Of a stretch of DNA of 32,370 bases, positions 16,774 through 24,831 are shown piece by piece. This stretch comes from Pseudomonas fildesensis (lineage in GTDB: Bacteria > Pseudomonadota > Gammaproteobacteria > Pseudomonadales > Pseudomonadaceae). The number at the start of each line of letters is the position of its first letter. The stretch's first letter is position 1. The notes under the pieces are model-generated. The model worked only from the letters and a program-made list of their open reading frames with translations, did not search any database and was not told where the DNA came from. The DNA lies in contig NZ_LFMW01000015.1 of NCBI RefSeq assembly GCF_001050345.1, positions 1 to 32,370 of the forward strand, read 5' to 3'. The position numbers and the translations under genes are program-made.

Positions 16774-17742
16774 ATGTTGTCGCGCCTTTCCGTCGTCACC
16801 TGCTGCCTGTCTCTCGCTGCACTCTGTGCGGCCGGTTCTGCGTCAGCCTTGCAGTTACCCTTGCCACCACCGGGTGAAGACATCGTCGGTCAGGTCCAGG
16901 TGATCAAGGCCAAGTACGAAGACACCTTTGCCGACCTGGGCACCACCTACGACCTGGGATACTCGGAGATGGTCGCGGCCAACCCGGGCGTCGATGCCTG
17001 GTTGCCGGGGGCGGGTACCGAGATCGTGCTGCCGACGCGTTTCATCCTGCCGCCGGGGCCGCGCGAAGGCATCGTGATCAACCTGGCGGAATACCGGCTC
17101 TACTACTTCCCGAAGGGCCAGAATGTGGTCTACACCTTCCCGCTGGGGATTGGTCGTGAGGGCTGGGGTTCACCCATCGCACACACCAGCATCATCGCCA
17201 AGACGCCGAACCCGACCTGGACACCTCCCGCCTCGATCAAGGCCGAGCACGCGGCCAATGGTGACCCGCTGCCGAACGTGGTGCCGGCTGGCCCGAACAA
17301 CCCCCTGGGGCCGTTCAAGTTCACGTTGGGCACACCGGGTTACCTGATCCACGGTTCCAACATGAAGTTCGGCATCGGCACGCGCACCAGCCACGGCTGC
17401 TTCCGCATGTTCAACAACAACGTGCTGGAAATGGCCGGCATGGTGCCGGTGGGTACGTCGGTGCGCATCATCAGCGATGCCTACAAGTTTGGCAGAAGCG
17501 GTGGCAAGGTCTATCTGGAAGCGCATACGCCCTTGAACGACGATGGCACGCCGTCGGTGGTCGACAAGCACACGGCGGTGATCAACGCCATGCTCAAGCA
17601 AGAGGACTTGACCAATAACCTGCGAGTGAATTGGGATCAGGTGCGGGATGTGGTTGCAGCTGAAGATGGCCTGCCGACGGAAATCGGTGTGCCGGGTGGG
17701 GCGCCGGTGGCGTCCAGTACGCCGATCGATTTGCAGCAGTAA
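16774..17742 (+). CDS. L,D-transpeptidase (LysM + YkuD; ErfK/YbiS-like)
   Basis: 322 residues. Signal peptide about 1-26, LysM-like peptidoglycan-binding segment about 41-88 (YSEMVAANPGVDAWLPGAGTEIVLP), YkuD catalytic domain about 98-234. Active site: H193 in YLIHGSN and C209 in TRTSHGCFRM. Enzymes of this type form 3-3 cross-links or attach the major lipoprotein (Lpp; OprI in pseudomonads) to peptidoglycan via its C-terminal lysine. The oprI gene is the next gene, convergent, which makes the anchoring role likely here. ATG at 16774 has GAAGGA at 16760-16765. The C-terminal tail after 240 is extra and of unknown role. Confidence 0.93.
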   Translation: MLSRLSVVTCCLSLAALCAAGSASALQLPLPPPGEDIVGQVQVIKAKYEDTFADLGTTYDLGYSEMVAANPGVDAWLPGAGTEIVLPTRFILPPGPREGIVINLAEYRLYYFPKGQNVVYTFPLGIGREGWGSPIAHTSIIAKTPNPTWTPPASIKAEHAANGDPLPNVVPAGPNNPLGPFKFTLGTPGYLIHGSNMKFGIGTRTSHGCFRMFNNNVLEMAGMVPVGTSVRIISDAYKFGRSGGKVYLEAHTPLNDDGTPSVVDKHTAVINAMLKQEDLTNNLRVNWDQVRDVVAAEDGLPTEIGVPGGAPVASSTPIDLQQ

Positions 17743-17759
17743 GCCCTAGGGAACACCCA

Positions 17760-17847
17760 TGTGGGAGGGGGCTTGCTCCCGATAGCGGTAGTCAGTACCT
17801 GATGTGCTTACTGTGACACCGCCATCGGGAGCAAGCCCCCTCCCACA
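17760..17847. repeat. REPIN (paired inverted REP elements)
   Basis: Two 24-base arms, 17760-17783 and 17824-17847, are perfect inverted repeats; the core is GTGGGAGGGGGCTTGCTCCC. The 40-base centre also has short complementary ends (GCGGT at 17785, ACCGC at 17818). This is the form of Pseudomonas REP doublets mobilised by RAYT transposases. No RAYT gene is in the window. It lies between convergent genes and could double as a transcription barrier. Confidence 0.85.
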
Positions 17848-17856
17848 TTCGGGCAA

Positions 17857-17887
17857 TAAAAAAGCCGATCCATAAATGGATCGGCTT
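17857..17887 (-). terminator. oprI terminator
   Basis: Arms AAGCCGATCCA (17862-17872) and TGGATCGGCTT (17877-17887), loop TAAA. Read on the minus strand the stem runs into a T tract (17861-17857), directly after the oprI stop. Confidence 0.85.
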
Positions 17888-17908
17888 GATAACAACCCCG
17901 AGGGATTA

Positions 17909-18160
17909 TTACTTGCGGCTTGCTTTTTCAAGCATGCGCAGAGCGCGCTCGTTAGCTTCGTCAGCAGTCTGTTGTGCTTTTTGAGCAGCAGCCAGAGCTT
18001 CATCAGCTTTACGATAGGCTTCGTCTGCACGAGCCTGGGAGCGAGCTGCTGCGTCTTCAGTTGCAGTCAGACGAGCTTCGGTTTCTTTGGAGACGCTGCT
18101 GCAACCGGTAGCCAGAACTGCGGCCAAGGCCAGAGCAGAGAATTTCAGAACGTTGTTCAT
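17909..18160 (-). CDS. oprI: Major outer-membrane lipoprotein OprI
   Basis: 83 residues, the same length as P. aeruginosa OprI. Lipoprotein signal with lipobox LATGC; C20 is the lipidated cysteine. The mature part is one long Ala-rich heptad helix (ARSQARADEAYRKADEAL and following) that trimerises, ending in lysine (EKASRK), the residue that can be joined to peptidoglycan. It anchors the outer membrane and is among the most abundant proteins of the genus. ATG at 18160 has AAGGGG eight bases upstream; the extra five residues upstream are unlikely. Monocistronic, with its own promoter region and terminator. Confidence 0.96.
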   Translation of the reverse strand: MNNVLKFSALALAAVLATGCSSVSKETEARLTATEDAAARSQARADEAYRKADEALAAAQKAQQTADEANERALRMLEKASRK

Positions 18161-18227
18161 CGTGTTCCCCTTCAAGGACTTTCTATTAAATGGCTACTTT
18201 CTCAGAGTGAGCTAATAGCCGGCGTAC

Positions 18228-18255
18228 ATACTACCCATTACTTGTAGTAAGTAAA
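18228..18255 (-). promoter_or_regulatory. Candidate oprI promoter
   Basis: Minus strand: TTTACT (18255-18250), 16-base spacer, TAGTAT (18233-18228). A start near 18220 gives a leader of about 60 bases. A run of T's (minus strand, about 18285-18278) upstream could act as an UP element, fitting a very highly expressed gene. An alternative TTGCGC/TACAAG pair overlaps. Confidence 0.35.
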
Positions 18256-18773
18256 CTGACGTAGCGCAAGAAGCAAAAAAAATTCTTGTGCCGAATCTAT
18301 TTTGGCTAATCTTTTGGAGATTTGTATAAAAACCGTCCAATTTTTTTCATTCGGGTGAAGATTGGATCCAGGCTGAAAGGGCCGGCCAGCATGTGTTAAA
18401 CCGTGTAAATAGATGAAAATTTATATATCGAGGCTGACACTTTCGTACAGCTTGCCTTTACCACGCCTTGCATCTTTTGCTCATGTAGAGGTGACTTTAA
18501 GAGCGGCAGTTCGTCTCAAGGTTCAACTGCCGGCAATGTTCAGGCTATCGGTCACCGGTTGACCGAGGCCCTTTCTATATCCAACCGTGGCAGGCGATGA
18601 CGAGTGCGCCTTGAGCAATTTCAGGATTGGTGCCTACTATTCCCTACGTGCTGGTTGTGAGCGCTATTAGGTTTTCTCGTTGTCGAAACCGGCACGGGGT
18701 GGCGTAGATGTTCCTTCGCCGGAAAAACATCGGTAAGGTAGGGGTCAAAATTCAAGACCCGCGAGGAGTAGTG
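18256..18773. other. Gene-poor AT-rich intergenic stretch between oprI and the GNAT gene
   Basis: About 500 bases with no supported protein gene on either strand. A hairpin-capable segment has arms GGCAGTT (about 18505) and AACTGCC (about 18526), and GGTCACCGGTTGACC lies at about 18550. These could belong to a small RNA or be decayed sequence. No tRNA or known RNA family was recognised. Confidence 0.4.
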
Positions 18774-19055
18774 ATGAGCGAGGCGTTGTCCATCCACCAT
18801 GACCAGGCAGGTCATCAGTTCGAGACCAATGTGGACGGTCATCGTGCCTATCTGACCTATATGGACCTCGGGAAACAGACCCTGGACATCTATCGGACCT
18901 TCGTGCCCAACGCACTGCGAGGCCGTGGCATTGCGGCCGCATTGACCGAGGAAGCCTTGAAGTTTGCTGAAGAGGCCGGCTATACGGTGATCCCGTCGTG
19001 CTCCTATGTCGAACGCTACATGGAGCGCCACCAGCGCCATGCCGCGAAGCTGTAA
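18774..19055 (+). CDS. GNAT-family N-acetyltransferase-like small protein
   Basis: 93 residues, typical of the short YidJ-like Gcn5-related group. The acetyl-CoA-binding loop RGRGIAAALTEEAL (about 49-62) and the preceding strand DIYRTFVPNALRG are clear. The C-terminal segment IPSCSYVERYMERH with a conserved Cys and Tyr is also usual for the group. Substrate unknown. ATG at 18774 follows GAGGAG; an upstream in-frame ATG at 18708 reads through leader-like sequence. It is a single gene with a strong bidirectional terminator after it. Confidence 0.88.
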   Translation: MSEALSIHHDQAGHQFETNVDGHRAYLTYMDLGKQTLDIYRTFVPNALRGRGIAAALTEEALKFAEEAGYTVIPSCSYVERYMERHQRHAAKL

Positions 19056-19073
19056 TTGACCAGCAGCCAATAA

Positions 19074-19102
19074 AAAAACGCCGGGCTAAGCCCGGCGTTT
19101 TT
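19074..19102. terminator. Bidirectional terminator between the GNAT and DAHP synthase genes
   Basis: Arms AAAAACGCCGGGC (19074-19086) and GCCCGGCGTTTTT (19090-19102), loop TAA; a perfect 13-bp stem flanked by A's and T's. It serves both convergent genes. Confidence 0.92.
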
Positions 19103-19125
19103 GTGTGCGCAAATCAGGTACAGGT

Positions 19126-20202
19126 TCAGGTGCGTTTGCGTTTGGGCAATACGTCCTTGAGCTTGGCGTGCATGCTGCGCAGGGTGGTCTCGGTGGCGGA
19201 CCAGTCGATGCAGGCATCGGTGATCGACACGCCGTACTGCAAGTCGGCCAGGTCCTTGGGAATTGCCTGGCAACCCCAGTTCAGGTGGCTCTCGACCATC
19301 AGGCCGATGATCGACTGGTTGCCTTCGAGGATCTGGTTGGCGACGTTTTCCATCACCAGCGGTTGCAGGGCCGGGGCCTTGTTGGAGTTGGCGTGGCTGC
19401 AGTCGACCATGATGTTCGGCTTGATCTTGGCCTTGTTCAGCGCCTGTTCGCACAGCGCAACGCTGACCGAATCATAGTTGGGCTTGCCGTTGCCGCCGCG
19501 CAGCACCACGTGACCGTAGGCATTGCCCTTGGTGGTAACGATGGAGACGCCGCCTTCCTGGTTGATGCCCAGGAAACGGTGAGGGCTGGAGACCGACTGC
19601 AGCGCGTTGATCGCCACGGTCAGGCCGCCGTCGGTGCCGTTCTTGAAGCCCACGGCCGAAGACAAGCCGGACGCCATTTCGCGGTGGGTCTGGGATTCGG
19701 TGGTGCGTGCGCCGATGGCCGACCAGCTGATCAGGTCCTGCAGGTACTGCGGGGAGATCGGGTCGAGGGCTTCGGTGGCGGTGGGCAGGCCCATTTCAGC
19801 CAGGTCCAGCAGTAACTTGCGACCGATGTGCAAACCGTCCTGGATCTTGAACGAGTCGTCCAGGTACGGGTCGTTGATCAAGCCTTTCCAGCCGACCGTG
19901 GTGCGCGGCTTCTCGAAATACACGCGCATGACCAGATACAGCGTGTCGGACACTTCCGCTGCCAGCGCCTTGAGGCGCTCGGCGTATTCGTGGGCAGCCT
20001 TGAGGTCGTGGATCGAGCAAGGCCCGATTACCACGAAGAGGCGGTGGTCGGTGCCGTCGAGAATCTCGCGAATGACTTCTCGGCCCTTGGTGACGGTCTG
20101 CAGGGCAGCGTCGCTCAGGGGGATTTCGCGCTTGAGCTGATCGGGTGTGATCAGGGTCTCGTTGGATTCGACGTTTAGGTCATTGATCGGTAAATCAGCC
20201 AT
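19126..20202 (-). CDS. 3-deoxy-7-phosphoheptulonate (DAHP) synthase, class I
   Basis: 358 residues, the normal size for AroF/AroG/AroH-type enzymes. It condenses phosphoenolpyruvate and erythrose-4-phosphate, the first step of the shikimate pathway. Family motifs: GPCSIHD (60-66, with the metal-binding Cys), EKPRTTVGWKGLINDP (97-112), GARTTESQTHREMASGL, GFKNGTDG, and VDCSHANSNK (metal His). The N-terminal extension carries the usual feedback-inhibition region, but which amino acid inhibits it cannot be read off safely, so no symbol is given. ATG at 20202; the longer frame to 20325 is leader. As I recall, P. aeruginosa has a DAHP synthase gene in the same position near panE and cysB. Confidence 0.94.
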   Translation of the reverse strand: MADLPINDLNVESNETLITPDQLKREIPLSDAALQTVTKGREVIREILDGTDHRLFVVIGPCSIHDLKAAHEYAERLKALAAEVSDTLYLVMRVYFEKPRTTVGWKGLINDPYLDDSFKIQDGLHIGRKLLLDLAEMGLPTATEALDPISPQYLQDLISWSAIGARTTESQTHREMASGLSSAVGFKNGTDGGLTVAINALQSVSSPHRFLGINQEGGVSIVTTKGNAYGHVVLRGGNGKPNYDSVSVALCEQALNKAKIKPNIMVDCSHANSNKAPALQPLVMENVANQILEGNQSIIGLMVESHLNWGCQAIPKDLADLQYGVSITDACIDWSATETTLRSMHAKLKDVLPKRKRT

Positions 20203-20333
20203 CGTGTTACTCGTCAGGGTCACGGGTGCCGGCCGCCAGCCATCCCCGTGCGGCGGAGCACAGCATGATTTGGATGCAGGGGGGAGGAACCTTAGCGCGT
20301 AACACGGGCCCGCGACAATGGGCAAAGCCCGCT

Positions 20334-20768
20334 TTAATCCAGCACTGGCTGCACTATCGACTCATGGGAGAACTCGCCGGCATGGCGCGAAACCCACTCG
20401 CGGGCCATGATTTCGATCTGCTGGGGCGTCGGCTCGACCTCTTCATGCAGGCGACAGTAGCGCTCGATCTGGCACACTTGCTCGCCCATCCGCGCACCGA
20501 ACAACGCGTGTTCATCGGTAAAGGCAACGCCGAGACGGTAGCCATTCTCTGCCTTGCGGCACCACGCCACATACCCCGGATAACGGGCGCTGGCGCCCAA
20601 TGACGGGATGCGTAATTCGATGGCAGTGCCTTGGCGCCAGGCATGCGGGGAATTGCAGGCGACGCCGCTCAGGCCGATAGTGTGCAGGCGTTGGCGGGGA
20701 AGGGGGGGAGCGGGACGTTGAATCAACTCGACAGCGACATCATCAGGGTGAGGTAAAAAACGACCCAT
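20334..20768 (-). CDS. PilZ domain protein (c-di-GMP receptor type)
   Basis: 144 residues, soluble. The N-terminal half has the PilZ pattern: an Arg-containing stretch (PLPRQRLHTIGLSGVAC, about 23-40) in which the usual (D/N)xSxxG motif reads IGLSGV, followed by beta strands (GTAIELRIPSL, YPGYVAWCRK, GYRLGVAFTDE). The first binding-motif residue is thus altered, so c-di-GMP binding is plausible but not assured. The helical C-terminal part (QQIEIMAREWVSRHAGEFSH) is of unknown role. ATG at 20768 has GGAGT upstream and overlaps the possible start codon of the divergent thioredoxin gene (CATG). Confidence 0.8.
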   Translation of the reverse strand: MGRFLPHPDDVAVELIQRPAPPLPRQRLHTIGLSGVACNSPHAWRQGTAIELRIPSLGASARYPGYVAWCRKAENGYRLGVAFTDEHALFGARMGEQVCQIERYCRLHEEVEPTPQQIEIMAREWVSRHAGEFSHESIVQPVLD

Positions 20769-20832
20769 GTACACGGACTCCGAGCACCGTCCAGTTGACG
20801 GCGGTGGCAGCAGTATAGTGAAGGAACAGGAA

Positions 20833-21153
20833 TTGACCGACCTGGATATTGACCAGCAATTGCTGGCATTGCCAGGTATTTCGCTCGTCGTGTTTACCAG
20901 CGTAGGTTGTTCCAGTTGCCGTTGGGCGCGCCAGCAAGTGCCGGGCTGGCGCTTGCCGGTGGACCGCGTGTGCTGGGTGGATGCCGGCCACAACGGCGGT
21001 GCGGTCGAACGCTATCAGATCTTTCATTTGCCGGCATTGTTCGTGGTGTGCGAGGGTCAATTTCTCGGGCAAATACAGACACGTCTTACGTCTTGCGACC
21101 TTGCCGACGCCATTCATCAAGCGCTTACCCGCATCCCAGAGGAGCTGCCATGA
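20833..21153 (+). CDS. Thioredoxin-fold protein with CSSC motif
   Basis: 106 residues from TTG at 20833 (M/LTDLDIDQQLLALPG). A short thioredoxin fold: FTSVGCSSCRWARQQVP carries the CxxC pair (CSSC rather than CGPC), and HLPALFVVCEG supplies the cis-proline strand. No signal peptide, so cytoplasmic. Partner unknown. Start choice: TTG at 20833 has AAGGAACAGG directly upstream and gives a compact domain; in-frame GTG at 20818 and ATG at 20767 lack ribosome sites, and the ATG would overlap the PilZ start. The stop overlaps the panE start (ATGA), so the two are coupled. Confidence 0.75.
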   Translation: MTDLDIDQQLLALPGISLVVFTSVGCSSCRWARQQVPGWRLPVDRVCWVDAGHNGGAVERYQIFHLPALFVVCEGQFLGQIQTRLTSCDLADAIHQALTRIPEELP

Positions 21154-22103
21154 CAGAACAGTCGCCACGCATTGGCATTATTGGCACGGGCGCCATCGGT
21201 GGTTTTTACGGCCTGATGCTGGCACGCGCCGGGTTCGACGTGCACTTCCTGTTGCGCAGTGAATACGCGGCGGTGAGCGAGCATGGCCTGCACCTCAACA
21301 GCACCGTGCATGGCGCCTTGCACCTGCATCCGGTGCAGGCCTACGCCCGCGCCGCCGACATGCCGCCGTGCGACTGGCTGCTGGTGGGCACCAAATCCAC
21401 GGGGAACGTCGAGTTGGCCCCGACCCTCGCCCAGGTCGCGGCGCCGGGCGCCAAGGTAGTCTTGCTGCAAAATGGCCTCGACGTCGAAGACAGCCTGCGC
21501 GCCCACCTGCCGCCGTCGCTGCATCTGCTGGGCGGCCTGTGCTACATCGGCGTGCATCGTTCCGGGCCAGGCGTCGTCGAGCATCAGGCGTTGGGCCGAG
21601 TCAACCTGGGTTATCACAGCGGCTCGGCGGCCAACGATGAAGCCCGCCGCAACGCAATAGTCGAGGAGGGTGCCGCGTTGTTTCACCAGGCCGGGATCGA
21701 GTCCCAGGCCATGCCCAGCGTGCACTTGGCGCGCTGGCATAAACTGGTGTGGAACGTGCCTTACAACGGCCTGTCAGTTTTGCTGGGCACCGGCACCACC
21801 GCCATGATGGCGGATGAGTCCAGTCGCGAACTGATCCAGGCGCTGATGGCCGAAGTGGTGAAGGGCGCCCACGCCTGCGGTCATGAAATCCCTGCCAGCT
21901 ACGCCCAGCAGATGTTCGCCATGACCGAGACCATGGACGACTATCTGCCCAGCATGTACCACGACCACGTGCATAAACGCCCGTTGGAGCTTGCCGCCAT
22001 CTACGCCCGACCACTGGCTGCTGCCGAGGCCGCCGGTTGCGAATTGCCGCGAATGCAGGCGCTTTACCAGGCCTTGAGTTTTATTGATCGGCATCACCGC
22101 TGA
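21150..22103 (+). CDS. panE: 2-dehydropantoate 2-reductase (ketopantoate reductase)
   Basis: 317 residues. NADPH-dependent reduction of ketopantoate to pantoate in pantothenate/CoA synthesis. Rossmann loop GTGAIGGFYG (12-21), then the family stretch VGTKSTGN, LLQNGLD and the catalytic block ARWHKLVWNVPYN with K198 and N202 as probable catalytic residues. C-terminal helical domain with the usual SMYHDH segment (about 270). ATG at 21150 overlaps the stop of the thioredoxin gene; ribosome site GAGGAG. Some pseudomonads have more than one PanE-like protein, so this could act on another 2-keto acid. Confidence 0.9.
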   Translation: MTEQSPRIGIIGTGAIGGFYGLMLARAGFDVHFLLRSEYAAVSEHGLHLNSTVHGALHLHPVQAYARAADMPPCDWLLVGTKSTGNVELAPTLAQVAAPGAKVVLLQNGLDVEDSLRAHLPPSLHLLGGLCYIGVHRSGPGVVEHQALGRVNLGYHSGSAANDEARRNAIVEEGAALFHQAGIESQAMPSVHLARWHKLVWNVPYNGLSVLLGTGTTAMMADESSRELIQALMAEVVKGAHACGHEIPASYAQQMFAMTETMDDYLPSMYHDHVHKRPLELAAIYARPLAAAEAAGCELPRMQALYQALSFIDRHHR

Positions 22104-22118
22104 TTGGGGGGAAAGCAC

Positions 22119-23036
22119 ATGGCAAAGGGATTGGGCGACAAACTGGTGTTGGCGATTTCATCGCGGGCGCTGTTCGACCTGAGCGAAAGCCACAAGGTTT
22201 ACCTGGCCCAAGGGGTGGAGGCTTATCGCAAATACCAGATCGAGCACGAGGAGGAAATCCTCGAACCCGGCGACGCCTTCCCGCTGGTCAAGAAGCTGCT
22301 GAGCCTCAACGCCAGCCTCGGCCGCGCCCGGGTCGAGGTGGTGCTGGTGTCACGCAACAGTGCCGACACCGGGTTGCGCGTGTTCAATTCGATCCAGCAT
22401 TACGGGCTGGATATTTCCCGCGCCGCGTTCGTAGGAGGGCGTAGTCCCTATCCTTATTTGGCCGCCTTTGGTTGCCATTTGTTTCTTTCCACCCATGCTG
22501 AAGACGTACGCAGTGCGCTCGACGCCGGTTTTGCTGCCGCGACGATTCTGTCGGGCGGCCCGCGCCGGGCGTCGAGCGAGGAACTGCGGATCGCTTTTGA
22601 CGGAGATGCGGTGCTGTTTTCCGACGAGTCGGAGCGGGTTTACCAGGCCGATGGGTTGGCAGCGTTCCAGGCCAGCGAGCGCGAGTCGGCGCGCCAGCCT
22701 TTGCATGGTGGCCCCTTCAAGGGTTTCCTGGCGGCACTCAACTTGTTGCAGCGCGAGTTCCCGGACGAGGAGTGCCCGATTCGCACGGCGTTGGTCACGG
22801 CCCGTTCGGCACCTTCCCACGAGCGGGTGATTCGTACGTTGCGCGAGTGGGATATCCGCCTGGATGAGTCGCTGTTCCTTGGCGGGCTGGAAAAATCCGC
22901 GTTTCTGGAGGCCTTCGCCGCCGATGTGTTTTTCGATGACCAGGCCGGTCATTGTGAGAAAGCCAGGGAAGTGGTGGCCACCGGGCATGTGCCCCACGGC
23001 ATCAGCAATGAGGTGAGGATCCAGAGCGAGAGCTGA
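22119..23036 (+). CDS. 5'-nucleotidase, cytosolic type I family
   Basis: 305 residues. Matches the 5-nucleotidase family related to eukaryotic cN-I: KLVLAISSRALFDLSESH at the start, SRNSADTGLRVFNSI, the acidic motif FDGDAVLFSDESERVY (about 160-175), and a late FFDDQAGHC. It should dephosphorylate nucleoside 5'-monophosphates in the cytoplasm. ATG at 22119 has GGGGGGAAAG upstream; it starts 15 bases after panE, so probably in the same operon. No signal peptide is present. Confidence 0.88.
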   Translation: MAKGLGDKLVLAISSRALFDLSESHKVYLAQGVEAYRKYQIEHEEEILEPGDAFPLVKKLLSLNASLGRARVEVVLVSRNSADTGLRVFNSIQHYGLDISRAAFVGGRSPYPYLAAFGCHLFLSTHAEDVRSALDAGFAAATILSGGPRRASSEELRIAFDGDAVLFSDESERVYQADGLAAFQASERESARQPLHGGPFKGFLAALNLLQREFPDEECPIRTALVTARSAPSHERVIRTLREWDIRLDESLFLGGLEKSAFLEAFAADVFFDDQAGHCEKAREVVATGHVPHGISNEVRIQSES

Positions 23037-23106
23037 GTCAGTCGAACTCCCCGAGGCGCTGCTAAGCTCATTCAATCTCCGCCATCCTGGCAGTCCAGGA
23101 GGTTTT

Positions 23107-23607
23107 ATGATTCGTTCGATGCTGTACGCCACGGACCTCGGTCTGTATGCGCCTTTTGTGATGCAACATGCACTGGCGCTGGCGCGAACGTTCAAGGCTG
23201 ATCTGTATGTGATTCATGTGGTCGAGCCCATCGGGCTGTTCGCTGAATCGGTGTTGCAGAGCTACCTTGATGAGAAGGCCCTGAATGAATGGCAGAGCCA
23301 GGGGCTGACCACCGTGATGGCGACGATCGAGCAGCGGGTGCTGGACAGTTTTCGCGAGGAGTTGGGGGAGGGGGAACAGGACTTGAAGCTGATTCACTCG
23401 GTACGGGTGATTCAGGGGGACCCGTGCGAGGTGATTCTCGACCAACTGCGTAAACTTTCCGTGGACCTGTTGATCGTAGGTAGTCATAGCCATGCCACCG
23501 CAGCGGCCACACCGCTTGGGCGCACCGCTGCGCGGGTGTTGCAGCTGTCTACGGTACCGGTTTACCTGGTGCCCTCGTTACAACGTCGACGCAGTGATGA
23601 CGTGTGA
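23107..23607 (+). CDS. Universal stress protein (UspA family)
   Basis: 166 residues, single Usp domain. N-terminal strand MIRSMLYATDLGLYAPFVMQ and the strand-loop VDLLIVGSHSHA are typical. The usual ATP-binding loop (GxxG, nine residues, G(S/T)) is only partly kept: after GSHSH the second glycine is missing and PLGRTAARVL stands where LGSVAxxVL is normal, so nucleotide binding is uncertain. ATG at 23107 has a perfect AGGAGGT. It lies 70 bases after the 5'-nucleotidase and upstream of cysB. Confidence 0.88.
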   Translation: MIRSMLYATDLGLYAPFVMQHALALARTFKADLYVIHVVEPIGLFAESVLQSYLDEKALNEWQSQGLTTVMATIEQRVLDSFREELGEGEQDLKLIHSVRVIQGDPCEVILDQLRKLSVDLLIVGSHSHATAAATPLGRTAARVLQLSTVPVYLVPSLQRRRSDDV

Positions 23608-23629
23608 CCCGTAGGAAACGATAAAAAGT

Positions 23630-23658
23630 TCTAGATTTATCCGTGTAACCTTTAATAT
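23630..23658 (+). promoter_or_regulatory. Candidate cysB promoter
   Basis: TCTAGA (23630-23635), 17-base spacer, TAATAT (23653-23658) in an AT-rich patch ahead of cysB. The -35 is weak. CysB is known to repress its own gene in enterics, so an operator may overlap; I could not define one. Confidence 0.3.
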
Positions 23659-23711
23659 AGTTATATACCGTCGCTGATACCCGTGGCGTCTATCCGCTTT
23701 GAGGGACACAT

Positions 23712-24686
23712 ATGAAGCTTCAACAACTGCGCTACATCTGGGAAGTGGCGCACCACGACCTCAACGTTTCCGCTACCGCTCAAAGCCTTTACACCTCGCA
23801 ACCGGGTATCAGCAAGCAGATCCGCCTGCTCGAAGACGAGCTGGGCGTTGAAGTGTTCGCGCGCAGCGGCAAGCACCTCACACGTGTCACCCCGGCCGGT
23901 GAGCGCATCATCACCACCGCCGGCGAGATCCTGCGCAAAGTCGAGAGCATCAAGCAGATCGCCCAGGAATTCTCCAACGAGAAGAAGGGCACCCTGTCGA
24001 TCGCCACCACCCACACTCAGGCGCGTTACGCATTGCCGCCGGTGATTCGCGATTTCATCAAGCAATACCCGGACGTGGCCCTGCACATGCACCAGGGTTC
24101 GCCGATGCAGATCGCCGAGATGGCCGCTGACGGCACCGTCGATTTCGCCATCGCCACCGAGGCGCTTGAGCTGTTCGGCGACTTGGTGATGATGCCGTGC
24201 TACCGCTGGAACCGCTGCGTGGTCGTACCGCAGGGCCACCCGTTGGCCAAGCTGCCGAAGCTGACCCTGGAAGCCCTGGCTGAATACCCGATCGTGACCT
24301 ACGTATTCGGTTTTACCGGCCGCTCCAAACTCGACGAAGCCTTCAGCCATCGCGGCCTCACGCCAAAAGTGGTGTTCACAGCGGCCGACGCCGACGTCAT
24401 CAAGACTTATGTTCGCCTCGGCCTGGGCGTAGGTATCGTCGCCAAGATGGCGGTCGACACCACCCTCGACAAAGACCTGGTGGTGCTCGACGCCAGCGAG
24501 TTGTTCGAGTCCAGCGTGACCAAGATCGGTTTCCGTCGTGGTACTTTCCTGCGCGGTTTCATGTGCGACTTTATCGAGAAGTTCGCACCGCACCTGACCC
24601 GCGAAGTCATGGCCAAGGCGATCCAGTGCCACAATAAGCAGGAACTGGAAGAGCTGTTCAGCGGCGTTGAATTGCCCGTCCACTAA
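23712..24686 (+). CDS. cysB: CysB, LysR-type regulator of sulfur assimilation
   Basis: 324 residues, the CysB length. N-terminal winged helix-turn-helix (about 1-60; MKLQQLRYIWEVAHHDLNVS and LYTSQPGISKQIRLLEDELG), linker helix, then the effector-binding domain. CysB-specific stretches: TTHTQARYALPPVIRDF, MHQGSPMQIAEMAADGTVDFA and TYVFGFTGRSKLDEAF. It activates cysteine-biosynthesis genes with N-acetylserine as inducer and responds to sulfur limitation. ATG at 23712 has GAGGGA seven bases upstream. cysH, which often follows cysB, is not here; a REPIN and convergent genes come next. Confidence 0.96.
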   Translation: MKLQQLRYIWEVAHHDLNVSATAQSLYTSQPGISKQIRLLEDELGVEVFARSGKHLTRVTPAGERIITTAGEILRKVESIKQIAQEFSNEKKGTLSIATTHTQARYALPPVIRDFIKQYPDVALHMHQGSPMQIAEMAADGTVDFAIATEALELFGDLVMMPCYRWNRCVVVPQGHPLAKLPKLTLEALAEYPIVTYVFGFTGRSKLDEAFSHRGLTPKVVFTAADADVIKTYVRLGLGVGIVAKMAVDTTLDKDLVVLDASELFESSVTKIGFRRGTFLRGFMCDFIEKFAPHLTREVMAKAIQCHNKQELEELFSGVELPVH

Positions 24687-24696
24687 CACCCTACAA

Positions 24697-24827
24697 CTGT
24701 AGGAACGAGCTTGTTGTGGCGAGGGAGCTTGCTCCCGCTGGGCTGCGAAGCGGCCCCAAAAAACCGGCGGGCGCTGCGCACCCGAGCAGGAGCAAGCGCC
24801 CTCGCCACAACAGCGCTGCCCCTACAG
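24697..24827. repeat. REPIN between cysB and the Gre-family gene
   Basis: Outer arms CTGTAGG (24697-24703) and CCTACAG (24821-24827); main arms GTTGTGGCGAGGG (24713-24725) and CCCTCGCCACAAC (24799-24811), extended by GCTTGCTCC / GGAGCAAGC. The core resembles Pseudomonas REP sequences and differs from the first REPIN, so it is another subfamily. Convergent stops at 24686 and 24832 flank it. Confidence 0.8.
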
Positions 24828-24831
24828 TGGT

